Part shown: positions 46,097 through 56,896 of the stretch, piece after piece
How positions within the stretch are numbered: the stretch's first letter is position 1
How the letters are laid out: every line of letters starts with the position of its first letter
NCBI RefSeq assembly: GCF_019216885.1
Contig: NZ_JAAQRC020000001.1
Location: forward strand, 620,001 to 684,000
Length of the DNA: 64,000 nucleotides
Reading direction: 5' to 3'
Source: Methylobacterium sp. SyP6R
GTDB taxonomy: Bacteria; Pseudomonadota; Alphaproteobacteria; Rhizobiales; Beijerinckiaceae
Notes under the pieces: generated by a model
What the model was told of the DNA's origin: nothing
The model's input: the letters and a program-made list of their open reading frames with translations, nothing else
Database searches by the model: none
Translations under genes and position numbers: made by a program

Positions 46097-47646
46097 CGGG
46101 GGCCTTTCAGGAACGCGCCGGCAGTGCGTAAGGACAACGCCATGATGGTGAGCGCCGGATTCGCCGCGAGCGAACTCGGGAAGACCGAGCCGTCGCAGAT
46201 CCAGAGATTCTCGACCTCGTGGCTGCGCCCATAGGCATCGACGACGGAGGCGTCCGGGTTCCGTCCCATCCGGCAGGTGCCGAGGGTGTGGGCGACCCGC
46301 TCCAGTACCCAGATGTCGGAGGCGCCCGCCGCCTCCCAGATCTCGCGCATCAGCTTGGTGGCGTGGGCGTTGAGCTTGTCCTCGTTCGACCCGTAGCCGA
46401 AATCGACCTTGGCTTTCCGCATCCCGAGCGCGTCGGTCTCGTCCGACAGGGTCAGGACGTTGGCGTCGCAGGGCAGCGTCTCGCCGTTGATGCCGATGCC
46501 GGCGACGCGGTTGTAGTGGCGGAGGTAATCGGTCAGCGCCGTGCCCCACAGGCCGCGGCCGCGGGCGACGGCATTGGCCCAGGTCAGCGGCTCGACGCCG
46601 AGGCTCTGCACCAGGTAGCCGCCGGCGAAATCGGCGCCCTTCGGCCGGGTATAGTCTTCCGTGATGAGCGAGGACGGGTAGCCCCGGTTCATCCCGACCT
46701 CGTCGGCGAAGGTGCCCCAGACCTGCGTCGCGACGTGGCCGATATAGTTCCTCCCGACCTGGCCGCTGCCGGTGGCGAGATCGAGATGGAGCAGGAGGCG
46801 CGGCGTCTCGACGGCGCCGGCGCACAGGATCAGGTTGGCGCAACGCTGGCGATGGTCGCGGCCGCCGCTGCGATAGATGACGGCCGTGATCCGCCCGGCC
46901 TTGTCGCGCTCGACCCCGTGCACCCTGGCCTCGGCACGGATCTCGGCGCCGCGGGCCACGGCCAGCGGCAGGTAGGTCACGTCCATGCTGGCCTTGGCGC
47001 GTGTGCGGCAGCCCTGGTGGCAGAAGCCGCAATTGATGCAGGCCTTGCGCTCCGGCACGGCAGGATCGGCGGTGAAGTCGCGCGAGACCACCGCCGCGGG
47101 TGCGTCGGTCGCGGTGATCCCGAGTGTCTGGCAGGCCGAGGCCATGATCTGGGCCGGGCCGTTGCGCAGGACCGGCGGCAGCGGGAAGCGGCGGGCCTCG
47201 TCCCACGGATAGGGCGTCGGGCCCGACGTGCCGATGAACCGCTCGACGCGGTCGTAGAACGGCACCAGCTCGGCGTGGTCGATCGGCCAGTCGCAACCCT
47301 CGCCGCTCTCGGCGTTCAGCCGGAAGTCGCGCGGATCGGCCCGGGGCACGAAGGCGCCCCAATGCAGGGTCGAGCCGCCGACGCCGGTGCCGCTGTTGTT
47401 GCCCCCGAAGGCCTCCGGCGTCGAGCCGCCGCTCAGGCGCTCCTCGGTCCAGTAGATCTCGTCGGCGAGCGTCTCGTCGAAGCCGTATCCGGCGGGATCG
47501 AAGTTCGGCCCGGCCTCCAGCGCCACGACCTTGAGGCCGGCGGCGGCGAGTTCCGCGAGGAGTGGCGCGCCGCCGGCCCCGGTGCCGACCACCACCACGT
47601 CGACGACCTCGTCGGTGCTGTAACGGTTCTGCCCCGAGAGGTTCAT
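46093..47646 (-). CDS. GMC family oxidoreductase (FAD-dependent)
   Basis: This 517-residue flavoprotein of the glucose-methanol-choline family has the N-terminal FAD motif [20 protein letters not shown] and the [10 protein letters not shown] segment. A Cys-rich stretch ([15 protein letters not shown]) is characteristic of gluconate 2-dehydrogenase-type GMC proteins. The C-terminal active-site region includes [15 protein letters not shown]. It has no signal peptide. It overlaps by four bases both the upstream hydrolase/subunit-3 fusion and the downstream SDR. A membrane-bound cytochrome partner is not visible nearby. Confidence 0.93.
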   Translation of the reverse strand: MNLSGQNRYSTDEVVDVVVVGTGAGGAPLLAELAAAGLKVVALEAGPNFDPAGYGFDETLADEIYWTEERLSGGSTPEAFGGNNSGTGVGGSTLHWGAFVPRADPRDFRLNAESGEGCDWPIDHAELVPFYDRVERFIGTSGPTPYPWDEARRFPLPPVLRNGPAQIMASACQTLGITATDAPAAVVSRDFTADPAVPERKACINCGFCHQGCRTRAKASMDVTYLPLAVARGAEIRAEARVHGVERDKAGRITAVIYRSGGRDHRQRCANLILCAGAVETPRLLLHLDLATGSGQVGRNYIGHVATQVWGTFADEVGMNRGYPSSLITEDYTRPKGADFAGGYLVQSLGVEPLTWANAVARGRGLWGTALTDYLRHYNRVAGIGINGETLPCDANVLTLSDETDALGMRKAKVDFGYGSNEDKLNAHATKLMREIWEAAGASDIWVLERVAHTLGTCRMGRNPDASVVDAYGRSHEVENLWICDGSVFPSSLAANPALTIMALSLRTAGAFLKGPR

Positions 47647-49046
47647 CGGGCGTCTCCCACGATGTCGAGGATCGGGGCTTCCCAGGATTCGCGCTCGTTC
47701 AGGCCGGTCAGGCGATAGCCGGGCAGGCTGTCGGCGTCGTCGCCCCCCGCGCCGATCCCGGTGAAGCCGATCACCGCGAGGCCGGCCGGATGGGCGAGGT
47801 AGGTGCGCACCGCCTCGCCCCGCAATTCCTCGAACCAGCAGTTCATGAGGTCGGGCGCGAGGCCGCCTTGGATCTCCGGCAGGTCGCCGGAGGCGGCGCG
47901 GGTGAGAAGGGCATCCTGCTCAGGCCCGCCGAGGGCCGTGAAGGGACGCCCATGGGCCTCCCGCGCGGCCCCGTCGAGGGTCCGGAGCGCGCGGCTGTAG
48001 GCCTCCGCGTCCGGCGGCAGGGCGGCGAAGCGCCAGCCGTCGCCGGTGCCGGAGGCGAGCCGCGCGTCGATGCGGCGGGCGAGATCGATCTTCCCCGGGC
48101 CCGCCTGCGGCAGCACCCGATCGAGGCAGGCGGCGAGGGCCGCGCGCTCGTCGGGCTCCAAGCAGAACGGGCCGTCGGGCTCGCGCATCCGCTCGCGCAG
48201 GGTCGTGCGCAGGCGGGTATTGACCCGGTCGGAACCGATCAGCGCCGCGAAGGCCGGCGGCAGGGCAGGGGACTCGACGGTCTGCGGCGGGGTCGCGACG
48301 AGGTCGCGGATCAGGGCCGCCAGCATCTCCGGCCGCTCCAGGGGGAGCAGATGGCCGGCTCCGGGAGCGACCTCGTGGCGGTGGCGGGCGAGGTGGGGCA
48401 GGGTCAGCGCGGCCTGTGCCTCCGGCCCGAGATCGCCATCCTCCGCCCCGCTCACCACCAGGGTGGGGGTCGACAGGGTGCCGATGCGGTCGCGCCAATC
48501 CTCGTTGGCGCCGCTCGCGAGCCAGGCCTTCCAGGCTTGCGGATTGGCGCGCAGCACGTCCTCGACGGTCCGGGCATGATCCTCCGGATCAAGGGGGGCG
48601 CCGACATTCGCCGCCACGAAGGCCTCGGCCTCCCGTCGCCGAGTCTCGGGATCGGCGTCGATCCAGGCGATCATCGCCTGCCGGCGCTCCTCTTCCATCG
48701 GCTCGGGCGCGGGCGGCGAGCCCGCCAGCAGCACCAGCCCGGCGAGGCCGGCGAGCGCCGGATCGCCGTCCTCGCTGCGGCGAGCGAGCGCCAGGGCGAC
48801 CTTCGCCCCCATGCTGTTGCCGGCGATGAGCCAGGGCCCGGGCGGGCCCTCGGCGGTGATGCGGGCGGCGACGTGGTCGGCCATGGCGGCGACGCCGCAA
48901 CCCGGATGGTCGGCGTCGTCGCCGAAGCCCGGCAGGTCGATGGCGACGCAGCGCAGGTGGGGCCCGAGACGCTCGGCGAGGGGGCGCCAGGTGCGGGCGC
49001 TGCCTCCGAGGAAGTGCAGGCAGAAGAGGACGGGGTGGTCGATCAT
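47643..49046 (-). CDS. Alpha/beta hydrolase fused to gluconate 2-dehydrogenase subunit 3-like domain
   Basis: This 467-residue protein joins two domains. Residues about 1-245 form an alpha/beta hydrolase with the nucleophile elbow [14 protein letters not shown] (Ser78) and [14 protein letters not shown]. After a short linker (about 246-265), the C-terminal half resembles gluconate 2-dehydrogenase subunit 3: [40 protein letters not shown], and a Gly/Asp-rich end. The reading frame is continuous, and the stop overlaps the GMC start by four bases. Subunit 3 normally accompanies a GMC subunit, so the fusion with the hydrolase is the unusual part. Confidence 0.85.
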   Translation of the reverse strand: MIDHPVLFCLHFLGGSARTWRPLAERLGPHLRCVAIDLPGFGDDADHPGCGVAAMADHVAARITAEGPPGPWLIAGNSMGAKVALALARRSEDGDPALAGLAGLVLLAGSPPAPEPMEEERRQAMIAWIDADPETRRREAEAFVAANVGAPLDPEDHARTVEDVLRANPQAWKAWLASGANEDWRDRIGTLSTPTLVVSGAEDGDLGPEAQAALTLPHLARHRHEVAPGAGHLLPLERPEMLAALIRDLVATPPQTVESPALPPAFAALIGSDRVNTRLRTTLRERMREPDGPFCLEPDERAALAACLDRVLPQAGPGKIDLARRIDARLASGTGDGWRFAALPPDAEAYSRALRTLDGAAREAHGRPFTALGGPEQDALLTRAASGDLPEIQGGLAPDLMNCWFEELRGEAVRTYLAHPAGLAVIGFTGIGAGGDDADSLPGYRLTGLNERESWEAPILDIVGDAR

Positions 49047-49478
49047 GCCGGCGAGATCGCGCGGTGCTGCGCTGCGTCAACGGCGGCCTGCCCGCGGCGC
49101 CTTGCAGCACCCCGGGATGATCTGTCGAGTCATCGACGGACCGGAGAGGCCGGCGGATCACCTCTCGATCGGTCTTGATGCGGCGGTGGGCGCGGCGAAG
49201 GACTCCCTCGACAGTCGAGCGCTATGCCCGATCAGAGATAATATATGATTTCTTCGTCTCGCACATCGAGGTGCGACGCGGGCTTCCGCGGCCCGCACTG
49301 CAAATTTGATCTATGTTAAATTATTACAATGAGCCAATAGCCGTCGCCGCCTCATCCTGGCAGGAGGCGAGAAGAGCCGCACATGTAGACCCCATATCTC
49401 GCCGTAGCGGCGGGAAGCGTCGCTGTATCTGCACGGCCGGCTAGATACACTCGAATTCCGGCCTCTCCCGACAACGCG
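49047..49478. other. Gene-free region between hydrolase operon and ilvC
   Basis: No ORF is convincing. A markedly AT-rich patch at about 49235-49330 probably holds the promoter of the leftward hydrolase/GMC/SDR operon. I could not place exact -35 and -10 boxes. Confidence 0.45.
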
Positions 49479-49513
49479 AAACGCCGCGCAGACGGGCTGT
49501 CCGCGCGGCGTTT
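49479..49513 (-). terminator. ilvC terminator
   Basis: A perfect 11-bp stem (49479-49489 with 49503-49513) ending in AAA/TTT surrounds a 13-base loop just past the ilvC stop. The next bases on the minus strand are CGCG, so T-richness is limited to the stem end. Confidence 0.65.
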
Positions 49514-49562
49514 CCCGAGGGATGCGCCGCAGCCCGCCCGAAGCGGCCGCGGCACGTCAGGC

Positions 49563-50813
<1,251 letters not shown>

Positions 50814-51461
50814 TCACGCCGGCAGGGGCAGCCCCTCGCGGGCGAAGGCGCGCTGCACCGCCGGGCGCGCGGCCATGCGGCGGGCGTGATCCGTCCAGTG
50901 CGGGAACTGGCGGGCCATGTCGTAGCCGAGCACCTGGCCGCGGCCCCAGTGCCAGAACACCAGCAGGTAGGGATCGGCGACGCTGTAATGCGCGCCGGCG
51001 GCCCAGCCGCCGCGGGAGAGCCCGACCTCGATCATCGTCCACAGATCGGCGCAGGTCTCGAAGCCCTTGGCCTTCACGTCCTCGATCGCCGCGGCGTCGG
51101 TGGCGTAGCGCTCGGCCCGGCGGATATGGGCGTAGGCCGGGTGGATGGTGGAGGAGAGCCAGGCGAGCCACTCGGCGCACCGCGCCTCCTCCCGCGGGTC
51201 CTCCGGCCACAGGCCGGCCTGCGGGTGCGTGCGGGCGATGTAGCGCAGGATCGCCGGGTTCTCGGTCAGGACCCACTCGCCCTCGGCGAGCGCCGGCACC
51301 CGGCCCTTCTGGTTGATGGCGAGGTAGCGGCCGCCGCGCTGCTCGGCTTTGGCGAAGTCGACCTTCACCGCCTCGAAGGCTGCGCCGGTCTCTTCGAGGG
51401 CGATGTGGGGCGCGAGCGAGCAGGCGCCCGGCGAATAGTAGAGCGTGGTGATGTCGGACAA
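50814..51461 (-). CDS. Glutathione S-transferase family protein
   Basis: This 215-residue protein has the thioredoxin-like GST N-terminal domain (TLYYSPGACSLAPHIALEET, then NQKGRVPALAEGEWVLTENP) and an all-helical C-terminal domain with SVADPYLLVFWHWGRG. The SPGACSLAPH segment, with a Cys near position 14, is typical of bacterial beta-class GSTs. It would conjugate or reduce electrophiles with glutathione; its substrate is unknown. It stands alone, upstream of ilvC on the same strand, with 231 bp between them. Confidence 0.9.
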   Translation of the reverse strand: MSDITTLYYSPGACSLAPHIALEETGAAFEAVKVDFAKAEQRGGRYLAINQKGRVPALAEGEWVLTENPAILRYIARTHPQAGLWPEDPREEARCAEWLAWLSSTIHPAYAHIRRAERYATDAAAIEDVKAKGFETCADLWTMIEVGLSRGGWAAGAHYSVADPYLLVFWHWGRGQVLGYDMARQFPHWTDHARRMAARPAVQRAFAREGLPLPA

Positions 51462-51583
51462 CGGGACCTCCCGGCGAAGCCCCGGGTCCTTAGCGCGAAC
51501 AGGTCCTTAGCGGTACTGCCTCCGGGCGGGGTGTTCCACTGGCCGGGAACGGCCCCGATGCCGCGATGTCATCCCATCCACGA

Positions 51584-51692
51584 CCTCATCCCGAGGTGCG
51601 AACGACGTGAGCCTCGAAGGAGGCCTCCAGAAAGCCCTGAGACCTCTGGAGCCCTCCTTCGAGGCTCGCTTCGCTCGCACCTCAGGATGAGG
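51584..51692. repeat. Family B intergenic palindromic repeat, copy 3 (variant)
   Basis: CCTCATCCCGAGGTG and CACCTCAGGATGAGG are the inverted ends. It lacks the GATC inner palindrome of copies 1 and 2 but keeps GCCTCGAAGGAGG and its inverse CCTCCTTCGAGG. Confidence 0.78.
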
Positions 51693-51728
51693 TTGCGGAT
51701 CGGAGTGAGGTGCCGACGGAGCAGGCGC

Positions 51729-52541
51729 TCAGGCGGACACTTGCGGGCGTGCCGCCACGCCGGCCACTGGACGGGTGCGCTGCATCACCAGCCAGACGAG
51801 GGCGCAGAGCACGATCGCGCCCTGCACGCTCAAGGCCTCCCAGCTGCCGTTGAAGCCGAGATCGGTGACGAAGTCCGGCACGCCGTCGTTGTGCACCGGA
51901 ACGAGCACCTGCTCCTGGAATTCCTGGATCGCCGCGCCGACCATGCGCAGGCCCATCACGAACAGGAAGGCCGAGGTGAGCAGGAAGACCGGGCGCAGGG
52001 GCAGCCGCAGCGCCAGCCACTGCATCGCCACGAACACCACCGCGAGGGCGGCCGCCGCGACTGCGAGGCCGCCGAAGAGCGAGCCGTCGAACCCGCCGGC
52101 GGTGCGCGCCAGGGCGTGCAGGAACAAAACCGTCTCGGCGCCCTCGCGGAACACCGCCAGGAAGGCGATGCCGGCGAGCGACAGGACCGTGCCGGCGCTC
52201 ATCGCCCGTTCGGCCATGCGGTTGATCTCGGCCTTCCAGGCCGCCGGGTCCTGGCGCAGGAACAGCCAGCCGCTCATCGTGAACATCAGGCCGGCCGCGA
52301 CCACGATGACGCCAGCCTCGATCAGGTCGTTGTGGTTGCCGTCGAAGAAGGCCTCGAACACCCAGGCCATGCCGAAGCTCGCCAGCACCGCGAGGCCGGC
52401 CCCGGCATAGACCGGGCGGATGCGGTCGGCGCCGCCGGCCCGGCGCAGGAACGCGGCGAGCGCGGCCACCACCAGCAGCGCCTCCAGCCCCTCCCGGAAC
52501 AGGATGGTGAAGGCCTGCACGAAGGTGGATCCGTCGGCCAT
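51729..52541 (-). CDS. FTR1 family iron permease (EfeU-like)
   Basis: This 270-residue protein has seven or so membrane helices and two iron-binding REXXE motifs. The first is REGLE at residues 16-20; the second is REGAE in FLAVFREGAETVLFLHALAR. This is the FTR1/EfeU permease that imports ferric iron, usually with a ferroxidase partner. No EfeO/EfeB genes are adjacent, so partners are elsewhere or it works alone. The ATG at 52541 lies behind GAGGAGCACCCC. An AT-rich patch upstream, with TTAGAATCATAC on the minus strand, may be an iron-regulator site. Confidence 0.93.
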   Translation of the reverse strand: MADGSTFVQAFTILFREGLEALLVVAALAAFLRRAGGADRIRPVYAGAGLAVLASFGMAWVFEAFFDGNHNDLIEAGVIVVAAGLMFTMSGWLFLRQDPAAWKAEINRMAERAMSAGTVLSLAGIAFLAVFREGAETVLFLHALARTAGGFDGSLFGGLAVAAAALAVVFVAMQWLALRLPLRPVFLLTSAFLFVMGLRMVGAAIQEFQEQVLVPVHNDGVPDFVTDLGFNGSWEALSVQGAIVLCALVWLVMQRTRPVAGVAARPQVSA

Positions 52542-52814
52542 GGGGTGCTCCTCGCTCGTAGTGTCCGAAAATGGGGACCGTCGCGCCCCGTCGGCCGCCC
52601 TCTTAGGCGAGGCGGTCCCGGCTTTCAAACGTCGAATCTTTGTTTTGTATGATTCTAATCTAGATCCGGGCGAGTAACGACTGTCGTATCCTGCTCCAGG
52701 GTCGGTCGATCCCTGACGTAAAACGGGGGATCCAGAAACAGAGCGGAATAGATGCAGCCCGCCTCGACCATTCTCCGACGGCGAATTCGCCGCGCGGACG
52801 ATCCGGGAGATCCA

Positions 52815-55800
52815 TCACCACGCCGCATGCGGCCTCAGCCCGCGGACCCGCGCCACCGCCGCCTCCAGCCCCGTCCATTCCGGCGCGCCGGGTGCGTAGC
52901 GGGCGCGGGTATAGGCCACGACCTCCGCCACCTGGCGGTCGGTGAGGGTGTCGCGAAAGGCCGGCATCGCGGCGGGTGGTGCCGAGGGATCGGGATTCGG
53001 GAAGCGCTCGGCCGATGCCGCGACGCCGTTGAGGACCGCCTGGATCAGGTTGTCCGGGTACGCGCTGTGCACGGCTGTGACGAGGCCGAGCGGCACGAGC
53101 TCTCCCCCGGCCCCGCCCTCGTGGCAGGAGGCGCAGGCGCCCTGGAACAGGGCGGAGGAGAGGGGAGGGCCCGCGGCCTCCGCGGCGCGGTGGGGCCGGG
53201 CTGCCGGCGCCTCGCCGGCGAGGCTCGCGAGGTAGATCGCCATGGCGCGGATGTCGCCATCCGGCAGGGGGCCGAGCGAGGCGACCACGTCGGCCATCGG
53301 GCCGGCGGCGCTGCCGTGGCGGGGCGAGCGGCCGGTGCGCAGGTAGGCGAAGAGATCGTCCTCGGTCCAGGGCAGGCGCGCGCGCGACAGGCCGGTCAGG
53401 GCCGGCGCCTCCCAGCCGTCGGCGAAGCCGCCGGCGAGGCGGGCCGCGCCGCGGCGCTCGGCCCCCAGCGCATTCCTTGGAGTGTGGCAGGCGCCGCAAT
53501 GGCCGAGGGCTTCCACCAGATAGGCGCCGCGGTTCCAGTCCGGGCCGCGAGCCGGATCGGCGAAGATGGTCGGGCGGTGAAACAGGGCGTTCCAGCCCGC
53601 CATCAGCGGCCGGTGATTGAAGGGAGGACGCAGGCTGGTCTCGGGGACCGGGTTCGCCACCGGCGCTTGCGCCATCAGGAAGGCGTAGAGCGCCTGCAGG
53701 TCGCGCTCCGAGATGCTGGCGAAGCTCGTATAGGGATGGGCCGGGTAGAGGTGATGCCCGTCACGCGATACCCCCTCGCGCATCGCCCGGGCGAAGGCGG
53801 GGTAGGACCAGGCGCCGATCCCGACCCCGGCATCGGGCGTGATGTTCGAGGCGTGGACGATGCCGAACGGAGTCTCGAGCCCGCGCCCTCCGGCGAAGGA
53901 CCGGCCGTCCGGCCCGACATGGCAGACGAGGCAGGCGCCGGCCGCCGCGACGAGGCGCCCCTGCGCGATCGTGGCGGCGGAATAGGCCGCAGCGTCCGGC
54001 CGCTCGATCGACGGATAGGCCGGGCGCCAGGGCAGGAGAGTGGTGGCGAGGGCCAGCGCCCCGGCCCCGGCCCCGAACAGCCCGGCGAGGAAGCCGCGGC
54101 GGCGGCGCGGCGCCTCGTCGGGGCCTGCGATCCGCGGCGGGTTGAGGGCGGCGCGGACCGCCTCGGCGGTCAGGGGCAGTTCGCGGAAGCGGATGCCGGT
54201 GGCGTCGAACAGCGCGTTGGTGATCGCCGCCGCGCTCGGCACCGAGGCCGATTCGCCGGCGCCGAGCGGCGGATCGTCCGGCCGCTTCACCATCAGCACG
54301 TCGATTGCGGGCACCTGCGGGAATGCGAGGATCGGGTAGCTGCCCCATTCCCGGCTCGTCACCCCGGTGGCGTCGAAGCCGACGGATTCCTTCAGCACCC
54401 GGCTCGTCGACTGGATGACGTTGCCGTGGATCTGGTGGCGCACCCCGTCCGGATTGATCATCAGGCCGGAATCCTGGCCGACCACCACCCGGGTGACCGC
54501 CACCTCGCCGGTCACCCGGTTGACCGCCACGTCGGCGACCCAGGCGGCCCAGGCGGCGGCCTTTCCCGGAAACGGCCCGTGTACATAGACCGCGTAGGCG
54601 AAGCCCCGCCCGTACAGGATGTCGCCGGAGCTCCCATGCGTGCCGGGCTTGGCGTGCGGCGCCCAAGACGCCCGCTCGGCGACCGCGCGCACGAGGTCGG
54701 CGGCGCGGGGATCGTCGAGGTAGCGCAGGCGGTACGCGATCGGGTCGATCCCGGCCGCGGCGGCGAGTTCGTCGATGTAGGATTCGTGCGCGAAGGTGTT
54801 GGGCAGGGCCGAGACGCCGCGCAGCCAGGAGGCGCGGGCGATCGGCGGCATGTCGTGGACCGTCACCCGGGCATTGCCGAAGGCATAAGGCGGGACTGCC
54901 GTGCGGTCGCCCATCGGGTAGACCGCCGGCGTCGCCGCGACCTTGCCGGTGAGGATCAGCGCCAGCGTCGGGGCGCCGTTCGAGGGGTAGCGGGTCGCGA
55001 AATCGTAGGCCGCCGGACCGCCCTCGGCATCGAGGCCGCCGCGCACGTCCATCACCTGCGCGGCGCCCTTCGGCTCCCAGGCGTGCTCCTGCTCGCGGGT
55101 GAGCTGTACCCGCACCGGCCGGCCGACCGCCCGGGCGAGAAGCGCGGCATCGGCGGCCACGTCGTCGGCGCAGTTGCGGCCGTAGCAGCCCGCCGCCTCG
55201 TGGCGCTCGATCGCGATCCTGTCCTCCGGCATGTCGAGGAGGAGCGCGAGGTCGCTTCGCAGGACGTGCGGGTTCTGGGTGCCCGACCACACCACGAGGT
55301 CGTCGCCTTGAAACTCCGCCACGGCGCAGGACGGCCCGATCGAGCCGTGCATCTGAAAGGGCCAGACGTAGGTGCGATCGAGCCGCGCCTCCGCATGAGC
55401 CAGCGCCCGCTCGACGTCGCCGCGGTCGAGCAGCGTGCGCGCCGTCGCGGGGTTGTCGCGCAAGGCCGCCTCGGGCCGGTTGAGGTCGGGAAGTCCCGAC
55501 CAGGGGCGCCAGGTCACGGCAAGGCAGCGCGCCGCCTCTGCGGCGTTCTCCTCGCGCTCGGCGACGACTCCGACGAAGTCGCCGACGACCACAACCGCGA
55601 CGAGGCCCGGGATATGGGCGACCGAGGCCTCGTCCACCGCCACCAGCAGATGGCCGAGGGTGGAATCGACGCCCGGTGTCGGCGGCCGGACCACCCGGCC
55701 ATGCACCATGCCGGGCACCCGCACGTCGTGGATGTATGTCCAGGCGCCGACCGCCTTGGCGGGGATGTCGACCCGCGGCACCGGCCGGCCGACCAATGTG

Positions 55801-56366
55801 TAGGCCTCGACCGGCTTCACGGGCGCCTCGGGATCGAGGGTCAGCTCGGTGCGTGCGCCCCGCACCAGGTCGCCATAGGGTATGGCCAACTCCGGCTCCG
55901 CCGCGACCCGGACATGGCCGGCTTCGGCGACCAGCTCGGCGGTGCCGCGGTTGAGCCGGCGCGAGGCCGCCTCGACGAGGTGCCGGCGGGCGGTGGCGGC
56001 GGCCTGGCGCAGGGGCACGGCCGCGATCTGGATCGTCTCGCTCGCGATGGTGCCGCCCTGGTCCGGCGCGGTCGCGGTGTGGCCGAGCTCCATCGCCACC
56101 CGGGACAACGGGACGTCGAGTTCCTCGGCGACGATCTGGGCCAGCGCCGTGCGGATGCCGGTGCCGAGATCGACATGGCCGTTGAAGGCGGTGATCCGAC
56201 CCTCGCCGTCGACCGCGAGGTAGAGCGCGCGCTGCGGCCCCGCCGCCTCGGCGGCGCCGGCTGCGTCGCCGAGGCGGGGCGGGCGGCCCGTCGTCTCGCG
56301 GTAGACGAGCAGCAGGTCGCCCGCCTCCCGCCAGTGCCGGCTCGCGTTCGCAGGATCCCGGGTCAT
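52815..56366 (-). CDS. Molybdopterin-binding subunit fused to multi-heme cytochrome c (NicB-like)
   Basis: This 1183-residue protein has the architecture of nicotinate dehydrogenase NicB (about 1187 residues). The molybdopterin-binding xanthine-dehydrogenase-like part (about 1-740) includes GHVDLGTGIRTALAQIVAEE and EAAGCYGRNCADDVAADA. A membrane helix follows (about 758-778). Three heme c motifs come next: CLVCH at 812, CGACH at 957 and CASCH at 1078. Electrons from oxidation of a heteroaromatic or aldehyde substrate would go through the hemes to the respiratory chain. It overlaps the 2Fe-2S subunit gene by four bases. The substrate is not certain. Confidence 0.92.
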   Translation of the reverse strand: MTRDPANASRHWREAGDLLLVYRETTGRPPRLGDAAGAAEAAGPQRALYLAVDGEGRITAFNGHVDLGTGIRTALAQIVAEELDVPLSRVAMELGHTATAPDQGGTIASETIQIAAVPLRQAAATARRHLVEAASRRLNRGTAELVAEAGHVRVAAEPELAIPYGDLVRGARTELTLDPEAPVKPVEAYTLVGRPVPRVDIPAKAVGAWTYIHDVRVPGMVHGRVVRPPTPGVDSTLGHLLVAVDEASVAHIPGLVAVVVVGDFVGVVAEREENAAEAARCLAVTWRPWSGLPDLNRPEAALRDNPATARTLLDRGDVERALAHAEARLDRTYVWPFQMHGSIGPSCAVAEFQGDDLVVWSGTQNPHVLRSDLALLLDMPEDRIAIERHEAAGCYGRNCADDVAADAALLARAVGRPVRVQLTREQEHAWEPKGAAQVMDVRGGLDAEGGPAAYDFATRYPSNGAPTLALILTGKVAATPAVYPMGDRTAVPPYAFGNARVTVHDMPPIARASWLRGVSALPNTFAHESYIDELAAAAGIDPIAYRLRYLDDPRAADLVRAVAERASWAPHAKPGTHGSSGDILYGRGFAYAVYVHGPFPGKAAAWAAWVADVAVNRVTGEVAVTRVVVGQDSGLMINPDGVRHQIHGNVIQSTSRVLKESVGFDATGVTSREWGSYPILAFPQVPAIDVLMVKRPDDPPLGAGESASVPSAAAITNALFDATGIRFRELPLTAEAVRAALNPPRIAGPDEAPRRRRGFLAGLFGAGAGALALATTLLPWRPAYPSIERPDAAAYSAATIAQGRLVAAAGACLVCHVGPDGRSFAGGRGLETPFGIVHASNITPDAGVGIGAWSYPAFARAMREGVSRDGHHLYPAHPYTSFASISERDLQALYAFLMAQAPVANPVPETSLRPPFNHRPLMAGWNALFHRPTIFADPARGPDWNRGAYLVEALGHCGACHTPRNALGAERRGAARLAGGFADGWEAPALTGLSRARLPWTEDDLFAYLRTGRSPRHGSAAGPMADVVASLGPLPDGDIRAMAIYLASLAGEAPAARPHRAAEAAGPPLSSALFQGACASCHEGGAGGELVPLGLVTAVHSAYPDNLIQAVLNGVAASAERFPNPDPSAPPAAMPAFRDTLTDRQVAEVVAYTRARYAPGAPEWTGLEAAVARVRGLRPHAAW

Positions 56367-56896
56367 GCCGCGTCTCCCCGGGTGCCGGCGCGCATCCGCT
56401 CGGCGGCGGCCCGCACGGCGCGCAGGATCTCGATATGGGTGCCGCAGCGGCACAGGTTGCCCTGGAGGCCCGCGCGGATCTCGGCCTCGTCCGGGTCCGG
56501 GTTGGCGGAGAGCAGCGCCACCGCGGTCATGATCATGCCGTTGAGGCAGTAGCCGCACTGCGCCGCGTTCTCGGCGATGAAGGCCTCCTGCACCGGGTGC
56601 AGCCGCCCGTCTTGCGCCAGCCCCTCCAGGGTGGTGATCCGGCGCCCGACAGCGGCCCGCAACGGAATCGCGCAGGAGCGCAGGGCCCGGCCGTCGACCA
56701 GCACCGTGCAGCTGCCGCACTGGCCGAGGCCGCAGCCGTATTTTGGGCCGTTCAGCGCCAGGTCGTTGCGCAGCACGTAGAGGAGGCGGGTGGCGGGGGC
56801 GGCCTCCACCGCCACGCTCCGGCCGTTGACCGTGAGCACGTGGCGGATCGCCGCCAGCCGAGGGTCGTTGGCGATCGGCCGCCGATCGTCCTGCAT
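56363..56896 (-). CDS. 2Fe-2S subunit of molybdenum hydroxylase (NicA-like)
   Basis: This 177-residue subunit has both 2Fe-2S clusters of the xanthine oxidase family. The plant-ferredoxin-like cluster uses C55, C60, C63 and C75 (CGLGQCGSC). The second cluster uses C113, C116, C148 and C150 (CGYC and CRC). It passes electrons from the molybdenum centre to the large subunit. The ATG at 56896 was chosen for its length and the AGGACC site; an ATG at 56950 is possible. The stop overlaps the large-subunit start (ATGA). The FAD subunit is replaced by the cytochrome part of the large subunit. Confidence 0.93.
   Translation of the reverse strand: MQDDRRPIANDPRLAAIRHVLTVNGRSVAVEAAPATRLLYVLRNDLALNGPKYGCGLGQCGSCTVLVDGRALRSCAIPLRAAVGRRITTLEGLAQDGRLHPVQEAFIAENAAQCGYCLNGMIMTAVALLSANPDPDEAEIRAGLQGNLCRCGTHIEILRAVRAAAERMRAGTRGDAA

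Noticed and set aside
49352..49555. 67-residue minus-strand ORF between the hydrolase operon and ilvC
   Set aside because: It spans the ilvC terminator hairpin, has no ribosome site and has no recognisable sequence.
52752..56552. 1266-residue plus-strand ORF opposite the NicB-like gene
   Set aside because: The minus-strand gene has clear molybdopterin and heme motifs. The plus-strand product is Arg/Gly-rich noise.
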